NCBI GenBank assembly: GCA_950295325.1
Contig: OX485803.1
Span: 30,938,001-31,002,000 of the forward strand
Reading direction: 5' to 3'
Source: Polytrichum commune
Lineage: Eukaryota > Streptophyta > Polytrichopsida > Polytrichales > Polytrichaceae
Length of the DNA: 64,000 nt
Shown here: positions 46,600 to 58,688 of the stretch, in pieces
Layout: each line of letters opens with the position of its first letter
Numbering within the stretch: the first letter of the stretch is position 1
Position numbers and translations under genes: made by a program
Notes under the pieces: model-generated
Database searches by the model: none
What the model was told of the DNA's origin: nothing
Seen by the model: the letters and a program-made list of their open reading frames with translations, nothing else

Positions 46600-48144
46600 G
46601 TTAATGTGTTATGCATTGAAATATCAACTTTAATACATGATGAATAAAAAATCATAGACATATTTTAGATCTGATTTATACACTACAAACACCTAATTTA
46701 ATTTACATACATACATACATACATACATCCATATGAAAATAAGCTAATGTCAATGAAATTCAAATAACATCATTACCCCTAGAATTTTAAACCTTAGGCA
46801 AACCCTAAACCCCATAATATTACGAATCATTTTAACATGTTTGTAGGATGAGACAATATGAAGAAACAAATGAAAAAAAACTTTCTTTTTGTGACCAACA
46901 TGAATTATGGGACTACTTCATTTTCGAGTTGGTCTAAATATATTTATAATCTTAAATGACATAATAAAAATTCAAGTGTTTATTGTAGATCATATATAAG
47001 AGAACATTTTTATACAAACCTATAAATGACATGTAAATTCAAACCTAAACCCTCCAAGCTCAAGTTTTTTTTTCAATATTATATGTCAATTGAGTATGAT
47101 GTATGTAATAATTGATTGTAAAATTTATAATGATTATTATTATAAATAAAGATGGGTGATAAATATACAATTTTTGTTTGCATAGAACATACTATAAAAT
47201 AATATTAGAGATATAAACTCATTTATTACTAATGAATGGATCATAAATAATGCGAAAAACAATGCTAGAGTACGTAGGGTATCAACATTACGCTTTATAC
47301 TATAATAAAGAACAATCATGTTGTGAAAATTAGGTTAGGATATGGAGCGGTGGACTTAGGGTTAGGGTCTTGACTATAACACATGCTTTCAATGTGGACT
47401 TACGGTTAGAGTATCAACCGAGTGGATTGTGAGTCTATATTTCCATACAAAAGTACTTGACATGACATTACTAAAAAAATTATGTCTACTATTATTAAAA
47501 AAAATTCAATACAAGTGTTTAGATTTTCATAATAGAATGCCACAATAAAGATCGTGATTTTGTGAAGAAAATATGTGCATGATTTCCAACAAAAAAAACA
47601 TAAAAATGAAAAATTCAATCAAATTTCAAAGATATAAACAACCCAATGAGCAAGGTGGTTTGTCAACAAACATCAATAAATGTATATGTCAATAAACAAT
47701 GCTATTTGACTGCCAAATTTAAGAAGGAGCCAAAACCACATCATGCGCAATATAATTCAAGCTCATCATGTGCACATGCTTTTCTCGTTTCTTTGGAATT
47801 AGTAAAGAGGGAGCAAAGAGGACCTATATGCCAACTTACAACCCATCCTCTACAACAAGCTCCATCAACCCACCTAATGAATTCATCCAGAATTTGTTAT
47901 TGGATGAGCTTACATAGATGTTGCAAATCCCTCCCTATTACCTAGTGAGGTTCTATACATGAATTCATAATCCAAACTGACACTTGCTTGCTTGTTGGTC
48001 AGAAGAGAGATTAACATCATAAGGCAACTTCAACATATGTGCAATACATGGTCCATTGAGCTTCATTTTCAGCTATTTCTTGCATTAGAAGCCAGTTCAA
48101 TGGTCAAAAACAGGAAAATCACTTTAAAAACGCAGTCTACAATA
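46600..48144. other. Very AT-rich gene-free spacer
   Basis: Includes (CATA)n at 46698-46728 and long A/T tracts. No coding sequence recognised. Confidence 0.45.
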
Positions 48145-48310
48145 CAGTCTACCCTCATTAATATGACACTCGTTTATACGACACCCTCAATATTAGGACA
48201 CATTTTTGCAAGACCAAACTTTTTAGTTCAAAACTCCCTCGTTTATACGACTACAACACTCGATAATGCGACATTCAGAATCTCCGATTTGTCATATTAA
48301 AGAGGTAGTT
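48145..48310. mobile_element. pogo-like MITE
   Basis: Begins CAGTCTACCCTCATTAATAT after a TA dinucleotide (48143-48144). It contains the repeated CTCGTTTATACGACA-type motif and ends GTCATATTAAAGAGGTAG, an imperfect complement of the start. It shares AGTCTACCCTC with the element at 41120-41582 but has a different interior. Confidence 0.62.
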
Positions 48311-49061
48311 AATGCTAAAATTTCTTTCATCTATGTTGTAACAACTCTGGCACAACTCCTGAGCTATGGAATTTCATAAGCATAGATTTCTCCTACAAAA
48401 CAAGGACAATACCTTTTACCAAAATGTGACTGCAAACTGCACACAGGTTCCATTGCAACATCCTTACATACAACAAACAGTAAGTGAAATGTGCTCAATA
48501 GTGGAAGAAATAATCATAGATCGTCCTCATTTTGATTAGGTAGAAGAGCACATGACCTGCTTTCCTTCTATCCCCAACTGCCTCCCTCAATTGTTGGAGG
48601 CTAAGCTGGAATGTGGAGACCATGATCAAACAGTGTATAAACCCCACAGATTGCTGCTACTCTATTCATCATCACCGAATATCAAAAATTTCAGCACCTA
48701 ATGTGCCTGCTTGCTTGTACATACTATATTATACTCAAGGACTACACCAAAAGTGTGCTCTATGGCAAATAATTGTCTGACAGCAGCAGCAGGTAGTTAA
48801 ATGAGAGATCCGATGTGCCATTTCTGTCTAACTGCCCTGTGTTTCCTTGTTGTCTCGGACCATTCGCTTCCAGACCCCGTAATTTCCACATTCTAAATTG
48901 TTCTCACATCCACATCATCCTCCCAGACAACAAACTAAAGTTAACTTCCACAAGAGCTCTGAAAGAATGTCATAAAATAGGAAGAGTTTCATAAATCTAT
49001 CTCAAGTCCGCTCCTCATTCATTTTCCCTACACCCAAACCAAACCCTAAACCCAACCCAGA

Positions 49062-50183
49062 CTATGTAAACTTTCGGTAGATGTTCTTGTATCCACTGCC
49101 AACACAAGTTAAGAGAACTGTCCCCGTGCCAGGGTCGGGCTTGATATTAAATTGGACTCCTAAGAATTGCTTTATATGCCTTAACGTTCGGATGGCATGA
49201 GGTGAAAGCTTCCCCACACGGACCTTGGAAACATCCTCCGGGCACAAAGCGCAAAGAAGAAATAATAAACCTTGATGTGTGGAGTCAACAACACCACCCT
49301 GCTTGATTTCTTCCAGTAACAGCATGGCTGATTGAGCTCCAATATCCTCTGGTAAAAGTGGGTCTTCTTGCCTGTCTGTCTCCTCCTGTGACAATGCCAT
49401 TGACGCCCCTTCGGCACTTATTAGACACCCAGTGGTAGTCTCAGCAACAAGAGAAACCCCATATCCCGGTGACTTTCCAGACTCCTGGCCAGATGAATGG
49501 TCGGTGAAAATGTACACATCAGGTAAGAGAGAATTCAACACACCGCGTGAAGAATCCACCATCCGGTTAGCCATTTGGGGGGAAACCCTAGCAGAATACG
49601 CAACACCCCTTACACGCTTCACCATACCTTCATCTATCCAAGTGATGGCAGTGAGACATGTGGGGACCATGGGAACCTTCAATCTAACTTCACCCCCACC
49701 GAGAGGGGGAGCACCCCTACGCACAATCTTCAGTTCTAAATCTTCGGATGGCACTCCAAACTGCTTCAACATGGGTAATGTTGTGGTTCGAAATGTGTCC
49801 ATGCATGGGTCCTTGCCCCCATTGGTGATGCCTTTGAGAACAATTGACAAGGGTTTCTTGCCAAACAGACCTAAAACAAGGAGAGACTCCAGGAAGTAGC
49901 CGATGGGCCTGCCTGCCCCGCAGTCATGTACGAGGTCCCGCCCTCCGATCAGAATTCCAGGTTTATAACTCACCTTCGTCCCCGTGGGGTTAATCTCCAC
50001 CGAACATCCATTGCTCACTTTCTCCAACAACCGCAGGAAAGATAGCTCATAATTCCGTAACCCGGGGTTAGAATCCTTGGCTCTTATCTCGTCAATTCGG
50101 AGTGTGGTTCCTGCTAATGTTGCAAGTAACAATCGCTGCCGAAACTGTTGGGAGCCCTTCACTTTCACGACATCGCCTCCCAT
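49062..50183 (-). CDS. RCL1: RNA 3'-terminal phosphate cyclase-like protein RCL1
   Basis: Single uninterrupted frame of 373 aa, the usual length for eukaryotic Rcl1. Seen: the N-terminal FRQRLLLATLAGTTLRI block, the GGRDLVHDCGAGRPIGYFLE segment, the basic motif IVRRGAPPLGGGEV near the middle, GCLISAEGAS, and a C-terminal AIRTLRHIKQFLGVQF block. All are typical of the RCL1 branch rather than of the RtcA enzymes. Known: Rcl1 has lost cyclase activity; it works in the nucleolus with the GTPase Bms1 in the U3 small-subunit processome, for early cleavages toward 18S rRNA. Single-copy housekeeping gene. Upstream telo-box and TGGGCY motifs fit a ribosome-biogenesis regulon. No intron is needed to explain the frame. 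A relic of a second copy lies near 43.5 kb. Confidence 0.95.
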   Translation of the reverse strand: MGGDVVKVKGSQQFRQRLLLATLAGTTLRIDEIRAKDSNPGLRNYELSFLRLLEKVSNGCSVEINPTGTKVSYKPGILIGGRDLVHDCGAGRPIGYFLESLLVLGLFGKKPLSIVLKGITNGGKDPCMDTFRTTTLPMLKQFGVPSEDLELKIVRRGAPPLGGGEVRLKVPMVPTCLTAITWIDEGMVKRVRGVAYSARVSPQMANRMVDSSRGVLNSLLPDVYIFTDHSSGQESGKSPGYGVSLVAETTTGCLISAEGASMALSQEETDRQEDPLLPEDIGAQSAMLLLEEIKQGGVVDSTHQGLLFLLCALCPEDVSKVRVGKLSPHAIRTLRHIKQFLGVQFNIKPDPGTGTVLLTCVGSGYKNIYRKFT

Positions 50184-50207
50184 ATCTGTAACCCCCCTAC
50201 TGCAATC

Positions 50208-50228
50208 TCCTTAAACCCTAAACCCTAA
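50208..50228 (-). promoter_or_regulatory. Double telo-box in the RCL1 leader or promoter
   Basis: The plus strand reads TTAAACCCTAAACCCTAAAA about 30 bp upstream of the RCL1 start codon, giving two AAACCCTAA telo-box motifs. Telo-boxes are known plant promoter elements enriched at ribosomal-protein and ribosome-biogenesis genes. A further AAACCCTAAT lies at 50411-50420. Confidence 0.6.
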
Positions 50229-50447
50229 AACATCAACAATCAATAGCAGTGCCTGTTTGGAGACTTTGAAGCTTGCACCCTGATTACCAACCCTCTGCGG
50301 CCATCGTTAACGTGAAGCTTAGGAGCAGGACTTGAAATAATTGGTCGCGCCATCCATGGCAACAACAGGTTCTCTCTGTCCGCTCTCTGTCTCTCCCTCA
50401 CTTTCTTGCGAAACCCTAATCCCGAACTTCACAGTGGACTTGCGGAA

Positions 50448-50453
50448 AGCCCA
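50448..50453 (-). promoter_or_regulatory. Site II-like TGGGCT element upstream of RCL1
   Basis: AGCCCA on the plus strand is TGGGCT on the gene strand, matching the TGGGCY site II core. It lies about 30 bp upstream of the telo-box at 50411. In plants the telo-box plus site II pair marks promoters of translation-related genes, which agrees with RCL1 function. Only motif matching supports it. Confidence 0.4.
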
Positions 50454-50873
50454 CGGCCCTAACTTTTATTGAAGAAATTTGAAAGGGTTTCGTTCACAGG
50501 CTAGGCATCGTCCCTAAAGAGGGCCGACGCCTCTGCCCGCCCCGCCCGAGATGGCTGCCCGCCCGGTCCCACAAATGTTTTTTTTTTAAGGCCGCTTGCT
50601 TGTCCACAAAACCCTTATTATTGAGTGCACTCACCTTCCATGTCCGGTATAGGTATATATACCTTCACTTTCACTTATAAAAAAGAAGAAGTAATGGATT
50701 GAAATTTCAACCGTCAATTAAACATGTAATCAACTTGAAAGTAAGAAATATGACGGAAATTCCTCGTTAATTACGAGCTTACAACTTTTGTGACTTACCA
50801 TTTTGAAATGGCCTTTATCGTTTTTCATTTGAACTTGAAATCTTAGCCTACTTCACATTTTTTTTGTGAATTG

Positions 50874-51246
50874 ACTACACTAAGTATGCTATTTAGTGTC
50901 ACTAATTGCCTTGCTCGGTACTAACTGTGAACCGCGGAATAGTGTCACCAATCCTAAATATTAACCCAACATTATTTGTCATTCCTTGTAAATGTTTTTT
51001 GGGATTATAGATTTATAGTGTTGCAATAACTATCACTTACCAAGTGATCTTCATCCAACTTTCATTCATCCATGACAATATTTCATCACAAGTTATTGAC
51101 AAGAGAAGGTAGGGTTTTCTCCAATGGATGAACTCATCCATCATCCATGATAGTAATTGTTCACTTATTCATAAGAAGTGTCATCCGCAAAGTTGCCATA
51201 GTGACATAAAATACCATATGACACCAACAATCAAATTTAGTGTAGT
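50874..51246 (+). mobile_element. ACTAAATAT-ended element, copy 4
   Basis: Begins ACTACACTAAGTATGC and ends AAATTTAGTGTAGT. The interior matches copies 1-3 (ATTCCTTGTAAATG, CATCCATGACAATATTTCAT). About 370 bp, lying 420-790 bp upstream of the RCL1 promoter motifs. Confidence 0.65.
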
Positions 51247-51359
51247 TCTTTTGAATGTATATGACTACTTGTGGAAATTTCTACTAATTTATCTTACAAT
51301 ACTGTAATTGATGCCTTCTCTTTTCACAAGTATTCTTACACATTCAAAACTAATTAAGC

Positions 51360-51475
51360 GTGATCAAAGCCCTAAACCCTTAATTAAGGGTCCTAACCCC
51401 CAAAATAAACCCCAAACTAAATCATAATCCCAAATTCCTTACCCCTTAATTAAGCCCTAAACCATAAACGCTCTA
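51360..51475 (+). repeat. Telomere-motif-rich tract with a CCCTTAATTAAGGG palindrome
   Basis: Contains CCCTAAACCCTTAATTAAGG and a related CCCTTAATTAAGCCCTAAAC, plus several CCCAAA/CCCTAA words in about 110 bp. Non-coding. Confidence 0.4.
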
Positions 51476-53262
51476 TTAGACTGAATTAGCTTAATTGAGA
51501 ATTAATTACAATATTAATTAATTTCACAAGTATTCATACACTTGAAAGAATCAGGCAAAAGCAATTCACAAATGACAAGTGAATTAGCCTAAGATTTTAA
51601 GTTCAATTTAAAACAACAAAGGCCCTTTCGAAGGGTAAAATATCACAAAATTATACCAACGAAGATTTATATTCATTTTCTTACTACCAAGTTAATTACA
51701 TGCATTTCTACAGTGTGCCACTCTAGGAATGGGATCCCTATCGATTTTCTACATGTCATATTCAAGTGAGCATATATATATTGATTGGACCTTGAAGAGT
51801 GGTGCATTCAATATGGTATTTGTGGCCAATGTCTTTTTAAAGTCAGGTGGGGTGGGCAGAGGCACCAACACTCTTTTGAGGAGCCCTTAGTGACCATGTT
51901 GGGCTATAGGTATAATGTGAGGTATGTGGACCTTACCTGGTCACGTCTCTAAACCATACACCAAAAATTGGAGCGGGAGTATATGACAAGTACTTAATGA
52001 ATGGATACCATGTGTTCAAAGTTTAGACATTATTGTATGGGTTCAATAATTAACACTACATAAATAAATTAAAACTGAGACGTTTTTTTTTGTTAACAAC
52101 TTTATGTGGCAAAAAATTACATCAATAATAAAAAGATATAGCACTGTGTAACTTCAATAGTAAGTTGTAATAAAAAATAATAAAACGTGCATCTAAAAAT
52201 GAGAGAGAGAGAGAGAGCACAGTCTCAAGGGTTGGTGAATGAGGGACACTTCACCTTTATCACAACCGTAAGTTCATATATATATATTTGAATCCAAGAT
52301 GGTTTATTGGGCAAGGCTATGGGACAACTGCTATTGCCTCCTCTCAGAGGTGGTCCTTATTGGTATCCAAGGTATCTTACCATAATATCTAAGACCATTC
52401 AATGTTGACTATTGAACTCTAAATTGTCCAAATTACAGAAAAACAATTTCATTTTTTATATTAAGAAATGAAGAACTGAAGGTTTTGCTCATGTAAATTT
52501 GCAAGGATCAAGTGTGAACAATTATTCATATCTTCACAAATCTCTATAAAGGCAGAATTTCTGGATGCATATTGAAACCTCCATTGCTATAAATCAATTT
52601 CTGCAACTGTTAATTGATATTCATCGGCTCCATGTAATTAGTGAACAGAACAGTGCACAACCACAAAGTCGACCCCGAATGTTTAGATTGATACAAATTA
52701 GTGGAAGGTGGTCAATGTAAAAATATCCAGAGCTGCCGCTTGGTTACTTTGTGGATATAAATCTCATTTGGAAACAACAATGATATGTTGAACACAGTTT
52801 ACTGAAGCTTGGACAAAACATATTACATACTGAATCCACTGCCAAGGTCAGAGAGTCCCAAACAAAGGTACAATTTCATGACTTTTAGAATCCATGCTTT
52901 TTGTTCAAGTTACAGCACATGGAGCAAAAAGACTGATATATACATGTTTCAAGGCCTGCCAAGAAAGTGTCTACCCGACTTGGAAAAAATTATTCGCCCA
53001 TTACAATGTAAACAAAGACATTGTCTACAAAGATCCGAAGCAATAACCAGAATGGCATTTGATTTAACCCTTCCTATATTCAACAGAACTATATACAACC
53101 CCCTGCCTCCTACCCACCTGTTGTTGTTGTGCCTTGATACATGTTGGTCATTGACATCGAGCTTCAGTCACCATATTCAAGAACCCCATTTATCACTTTC
53201 CATTACACGCCCAAGCCTTCAAACATGACATTGAATCCCACAGATAGATATTATCATCTCCC
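51476..53262. other. AT-rich spacer and probable 3' UTR of the BPA1-like gene
   Basis: (GA)n at 52201-52217. The 139-codon plus-strand frame at 52809-53228 is antisense to the gene's likely 3' UTR and has no motif. Confidence 0.4.
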
Positions 53263-56200
53263 TCACAAGATCAGGCCTTGAGCGGGAGGGGGTTTTGTTG
53301 TTGGTGGCTCAGTGTTCAAAAGAGGTGTGTAGTGGTCATAACCAAGACCTGGGTATCGAGAACTTGCAGACTCAGCAGCCGAGCTGAGTGAAACCGCAGC
53401 ACGTTCTGAAGTTGGGTAAGGAGGCGGAGGGCCGTAGCTGTCATAGAAAGGTGACCTATGCTCCTCTTCAGTGAATTGCCCCTTGCTGCGTTCTCCTGAT
53501 TCCATTGTAGCAGCCTTTTCTTTGGCTTTCTGGCTTACCTCTGCAGCTGCCTTCTGGACTCTTGAGAAAGCTCCAGTCACCCATGTTGCACCTGTCGAAA
53601 TGGGCAACTTTGTTAGCATCCAGAATACACACACTGAAGAAGCTTGTAAAGAGATAACACCATAACAATCCAAATTGTGACACATCCAGAATCCATATTG
53701 AAATGGAGACTTTAAGACATTGAGATAAAGAGAGAGTAATTAATCGCAGGTTGCAATAATGAATTGGTTTATAATATCCATCCCTTACAAGTTGTTCATA
53801 GTAACAGCTCTGCCTTTGATAATGTGAATGAAACTTCAAGATTGGCATGTCAACCACCAACATAAACATTTAGAGTGGGTGAGTAACATCTGGCACCATA
53901 TATTTCACAAAAATTGAGTAACGACGAGTAATAAGTGGAAGAGCACCTGTCATCACATATCGGTTTTTCAGAAGAGCAGACCCTGCAGTGCTGACCTTCT
54001 CCTCAGCTACAGCAAAGGCTGCCCGAGTTCTTTCTGAAACTTGATACTTTTCATCAACAGCCTTTAACTGTTGGTTAACAACAGCTGAACCAACGCCAAT
54101 CTTCTCACTGATTCCTGTCTTCTTGTCAAAATTCACAACTGATGACGTGGCACTTGCTGTAAGCTGGTGCTTCTCATCAAATTCTCTTGCCTTTCCTGCA
54201 GCATCCTTCCCCAAAATGAAGCCTCTGGCCAGCATGGTGGCAATGACATCTGTTGCTTGATTTGGTTTTCGTGCATTTGAGTCGGCAAAGCCCTGCACAC
54301 ATAAGCCGTGATCATGAAGGTCATCAATCCAATTCCAGCCAAAACATAGATTGAAAGTTCGACACTGTTAAAAAGCACAAAAACCTCACCCATGGCAAGG
54401 ACATACTGCCACCAACCCCATAATTATATACTTAATGTGAAAACAACAGGTATCTGACAATAGAAATCACATTAACTTCTGGAACTAAAGGAGTAGACAA
54501 CAGATAAAGGTCATGGAAAAGTTCAAGCTAAACTCTTTACAAAGCAATGCAGAGTACCTCATCAATGTTGAAATCTCGTGGAAGGTGAGAAACATTTGGA
54601 GAAAGCTCATCTTCCACTGCTGTAATATTCACAGCCCGGTCAACAACAGTAGCCCCCTGCAATTCCACAGCATAATGTCAGTACATAAAATGTGATCCTA
54701 GTATTTGGCCTAACAAAACACAGGTGATCTTGTGTATCTTTAAACAATAATGTCTTGATTAGAGGATGAGGAGAAGTAAGTTAATAATAGGTGAATTGTG
54801 TGATTGCATTGATAGGAAAGATAAGTTTGACTATTTATTCCAACCTGTGGGCCTCACTTGGACTAAAATATGCTCAGAAAATATTGAAGACAATTTACTA
54901 AGCATTAGGTGCAAGATGAAACTCACAGATAGAAGAAGAGCAGTGTCTAATGCCTGTGCCTCCTTGAAAGTTACAAGGGCTATTTGTGTATCATTGTATC
55001 TACAGACATTATCAACACCCAGTATGAGAATAAGGCCCTTTCAACAGCCTAGATTAAATATGCAATGAAAAAAACTTCCAAGTGAAAAATGTGTAAAATC
55101 TTGAAAACATGTCCAAAGAATGCAAGAAACTTATCGAGTATGCACACTTCACCTCACATTCCGTATTGTAGATACTTGTATGGTAGGCAAAGAGCAATTT
55201 CTTACAGTTCCTGATCAAATATTGAAGGAGCTGCAGGATAGAAGAAATACCTCTGAAGCTCAATATTCTCAATTTCCCCAGAAAATGAGAAGAAATCTTG
55301 AAGGTCATGTGCTGTAGCCTTCAAAGAGACATTGGTTACTCGAACAGTGTTGGTCTGCAAATTGGAAAATAACCTTTAATAGTGTAGTTTCCATGTTTCC
55401 ATCACTGTAGGCCACTAATAAAAAGCAGCGATCATGTGAACCTATCAGGGCTTCAACAACCTAACCCAAATGATTGTGAAGTTTATCCATATATTTGTGA
55501 CTAAAAATTCAATATATTTGGCATCTGCTCCTGGTTTGTGAAACATAAAACAAAATACTGTAGAAATATGCAGATAGATTACATACCACATTACCCAACT
55601 AATCATATTGCAAAATTATACTACCTTGACATACTGTAACTTTCTTTCTCTCAGCGCTCTTTCTTGGCTAAACTACCAGAAACTTCAGGTGAATGCAGCT
55701 CAATTTGTCAGTGTCCCAGGGAGTGCACTGTTCAAGTACTGTATTTATACACGTGGGTGCACAAAAGGGGTATTATTTAAAACAAGCATGTACAAAATGT
55801 ACATACAAGAGACATATTGCTATTAAGCAAGAAGTAGATATACATGAGGCTATAGAAAAATATATGTAAAGTACGCATTTACACGTTTACGCGTTCAAGT
55901 CAGACCTGGACCAAGAATCATGTGTTTTTTCATCCACTAAGTAAAGACTTTATAACTAAAAATCCATGATTTGATATTATACATATAATAGGGCCATATT
56001 TTTGCATTTCCAAACATTTGTACACATGTTATATACAATTTCTGTATTTCTTTTTGGACCCTTGTGTACGTATGGAAATGTATTTTGAAGCAATGAGATT
56101 TGTAAGTATATTGCTTGATTTTAGCAAAAATAAAATGTATACAGGGGTATTTTAATAAGGGGCATGCACGCACGTGATGCTTGGTTTTAATGAATAGTGC

Positions 56201-56956
56201 ACTCCCTGCGGTCAGTGTACTCTACCTAAGGGCAACCCTAATCACATCCAGGCGTATCTCAAACTCATAAGCTTGTAGGGGCATGCTAGATGAGTTTGAA
56301 TGATGCCTTCAGATTCTCTTTCCAAGGTGCAGAACAGAAGTCATACTTGACGTATATTGATTTACAAACCCTTAACCGGAGCTGCCATAGTCTGATAATC
56401 TTCCAAAAGCACCATGGAAACATGAAGAAAAATTCGCCATAACTCATCAGGTCATAGCAGGCTCCTTGGCATAAATCAAACCTAAAAGGTTTTCCATGAG
56501 AATCCTACATACAAACAAGGAGTAGGTTCGCTATAAAACTGATCCTCAACCTGGAGTCCTTTAAGCGTATATACATGTTGCGCTCCTGTCATTATATTGC
56601 AGGTGGACATCCCATTACCTGCTAAACTTTAAAGACAAACATCTATATTTCCTCACCCTAACCTGCTTGGAAATTATTTCTGCAGAAAATGGCATTTTAC
56701 AGCCCTCCTTCAGAATAATTCATCACGTCAACTATCTTCCCGATCTCAGTCAATGTAATATGGCTTAGAATTTGCTAAAAGCATTTACTAATTTCCACTC
56801 TAGAGATTCCAGAGAGATACGAAGCCTTTGCCAAGGCGATAAGAACGACCGAGTGTAATTCTTGTAAAGACCGACACAATTAGGTCATTAAATAATTGCT
56901 TCTACTAACCCTGATACTACAAAAAGGACACATCAGTTGCAGACACATACCGTCAT
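53263..56956 (-). CDS. BINDING PARTNER OF ACD11 1 (BPA1)-like RRM protein, six coding exons
   Basis: Coding exons in gene order: 56951-56956, 55251-55354, 54927-54999, 54558-54656, 53947-54292 and 53263-53591. They sum to 957 nt, a 318-residue protein, and all phases agree. The first exon encodes only Met-Thr before a GTATGT donor. Seen: an N-terminal RRM (about residues 3-75) with TVRVTNVSLKATAHDLQDFF, FSGEIENIEL, and TQIALVTFKE as the RNP1-like strand, then DTALLLSGATVVDRAVNI. A middle helical segment with AREFDEKHQLTASAT, VDEKYQVSE and ATWVTGAFSRVQKAAAEVSQKAKEK follows, and a Pro/Tyr-rich tail ends the protein. This order is that of plant BPA1/BPL proteins. Known: BPA1 binds the sphingolipid-transfer protein ACD11 and influences cell-death and immune signalling. 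The first RNP strands are degenerate, so RNA binding is uncertain. Confidence 0.9.
55355..56950 (-). other. Long first intron of the BPA1-like gene
   Basis: Bounded by donor GTATGT (minus strand, ending at 56950) and acceptor TTTGCAG (at 55355-55361). About 1.6 kb without recognisable coding sequence or a clear transposon. The position right after two codons is consistent with a 5'-proximal regulatory intron, but no expression-enhancing motif was verified. Confidence 0.6.
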
Positions 56957-57330
56957 GGCTGACGCGACTGAAGGCAGGAAGTCCGCCACGGAAGATCCAA
57001 CAAATCACTCCTCAGGTCACAAATTGCCACAAAACGTCACAAGAAACTGGGACACGGGCCGCAGGAAGCTTGCAAGGGCAACATGAATAAGGGGAAAAAA
57101 AACAAAACCCTGAGAGCAACGAGAAGCACTAAATCCAGATCCAGAAACAGTAATAGCGATGACGATTGTTAAGATCTTGCACACCGCACAGCTTCTTCGG
57201 ATACCGACGATACTCGACGGAGGAGAGGTCTCCAAGTATGCATCACAAGAAGAATCCACGAAAGCTCCAAAACGAGCCCACCATAGCCACGAGGCGAGGC
57301 TCCCTTGTTGTGCCGCAACAGCGCAACTCA
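56957..57330 (-). promoter_or_regulatory. Probable 5' UTR and core promoter region of the BPA1-like gene
   Basis: Sequence immediately upstream of the two-codon first exon is of mixed composition with no competing long gene. Reading frames here have no family resemblance. The transcription start is not resolvable by eye. Confidence 0.35.
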
Positions 57331-57355
57331 ATAGAATCTAACCCTCTTATAGATT

Positions 57356-57640
57356 CTAGGCATCCGGGGTTCCCTTCGTTCGATTTGTTTGGTGAAGGCA
57401 AGAGCTGGAATCTGGTATTGTTCTAGATTTTACGGTTCCCCATTCTGCTCCGTAAGGGAAAGTTCCGCCCGGGGTGGCGACCCGGGGAAATAGAGGGTGA
57501 CCGGTTCCTGGGGAACATGGAGCGTGCCAGGTTGTTGGAACGGGGTCTGGGCCCCAGCGACCCGTTCTTGTCTGCACCGGCCCTGATGGATGAAAGGTGA
57601 TGGCATGCTTTACATTCATTCATCCTCAAAGGTTTTCGTT
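57356..57640. other. GC-rich island upstream of the BPA1-like gene
   Basis: About 200 bp of markedly GC-rich sequence (e.g. GGGGTGGCGACCCGGGGAAA) between AT-rich flanks. Several short frames cross it without recognisable homology. It could be a distal promoter CpG patch or an inserted fragment. Confidence 0.3.
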
Positions 57641-58688
57641 TCTTGGTATTTCTCAGGACTTCACTATTTGGGAACTTACTACTTCGGTACGTTCAATTCG
57701 CTGCAATGACCTACTAATTCCATGGGAAAATAATGCTACATCAAAGATTTCTATTGTGAAATAATAATAATAATAATAATGGTTGTGCATAAGTGATTAT
57801 GATTTAATATAATCTATATTTTTTACATTAAAAATTAGGTTGTGAAAAATTTATGATATATATATATATAACACAAAAGTAATTGATGGTGTATGAAGTT
57901 ATTTTAATACTACAATGTTTTAACATGATAATTTTATTACTAAAAAAATAAAGTGGTATTACGTTACTCAATGAAAAGATAAATGGATGTTGTAAAAATA
58001 TCCATCTATGATGAAATTTATTTAAAATTTGATAAACATGAAACTTGTCAAATTTGGGATCATCTAAAGGTAAGTGGTCCACTACAATGATGTACATTGT
58101 AAGGACGCTAACATGAAATCTCACTCTCACTATCATTGTGAAAACTTACGTGTAATTTTTATGCCTTCTTAAATACGCATCAACATGTTCAGTCATTTGA
58201 AAATCCTCTTAATAATTGTGCCAACCTTCACCACGAGAATTATAAGGAGACAAATTTCATGAACATATCCAACCACTAAAACGATCCATGTGTGAAGAAT
58301 GCTTTTCAATTACACCCCCTCCGCATTTTGTTAGGTATATTTGTTGCCTCCACCTATAAGATGATGATTGTATTATAACTAGCTTGGACATCTAACATCT
58401 TGACCTGTCACACCCGTGCATATGAATTAATATCTTGGATGAACCCAACTCCATACACTCATGCAAGCATATGTTTGTGCCCGTGTGTACCCGACATATG
58501 CACGTATGCCCATGTCCATGCTCATAGCCCCCCCCCCCCCCCGATTTGCCACCATGCCTATCTGGAGCAAAATTTTAAAATAATTTCTCTTTTTGAATAA
58601 ATAATTATCATACTTTGTCTTATTGTCCATGTCATGTCGCAACCTTAGATCCATACCTGCCACCTCCCCTTAGTTTCCCCCACCATGC

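Noticed and set aside
49432-49899. 155-codon plus-strand frame inside RCL1
   Set aside because: Antisense shadow of a conserved gene.
52809-53228. 139-codon plus-strand frame
   Set aside because: Antisense to the probable 3' UTR of the BPA1-like gene, with no family resemblance.
54133-54393. Membrane-protein-like minus-strand frame
   Set aside because: It runs through an intron of the BPA1-like gene into exon 5; splice sites explain the real structure.
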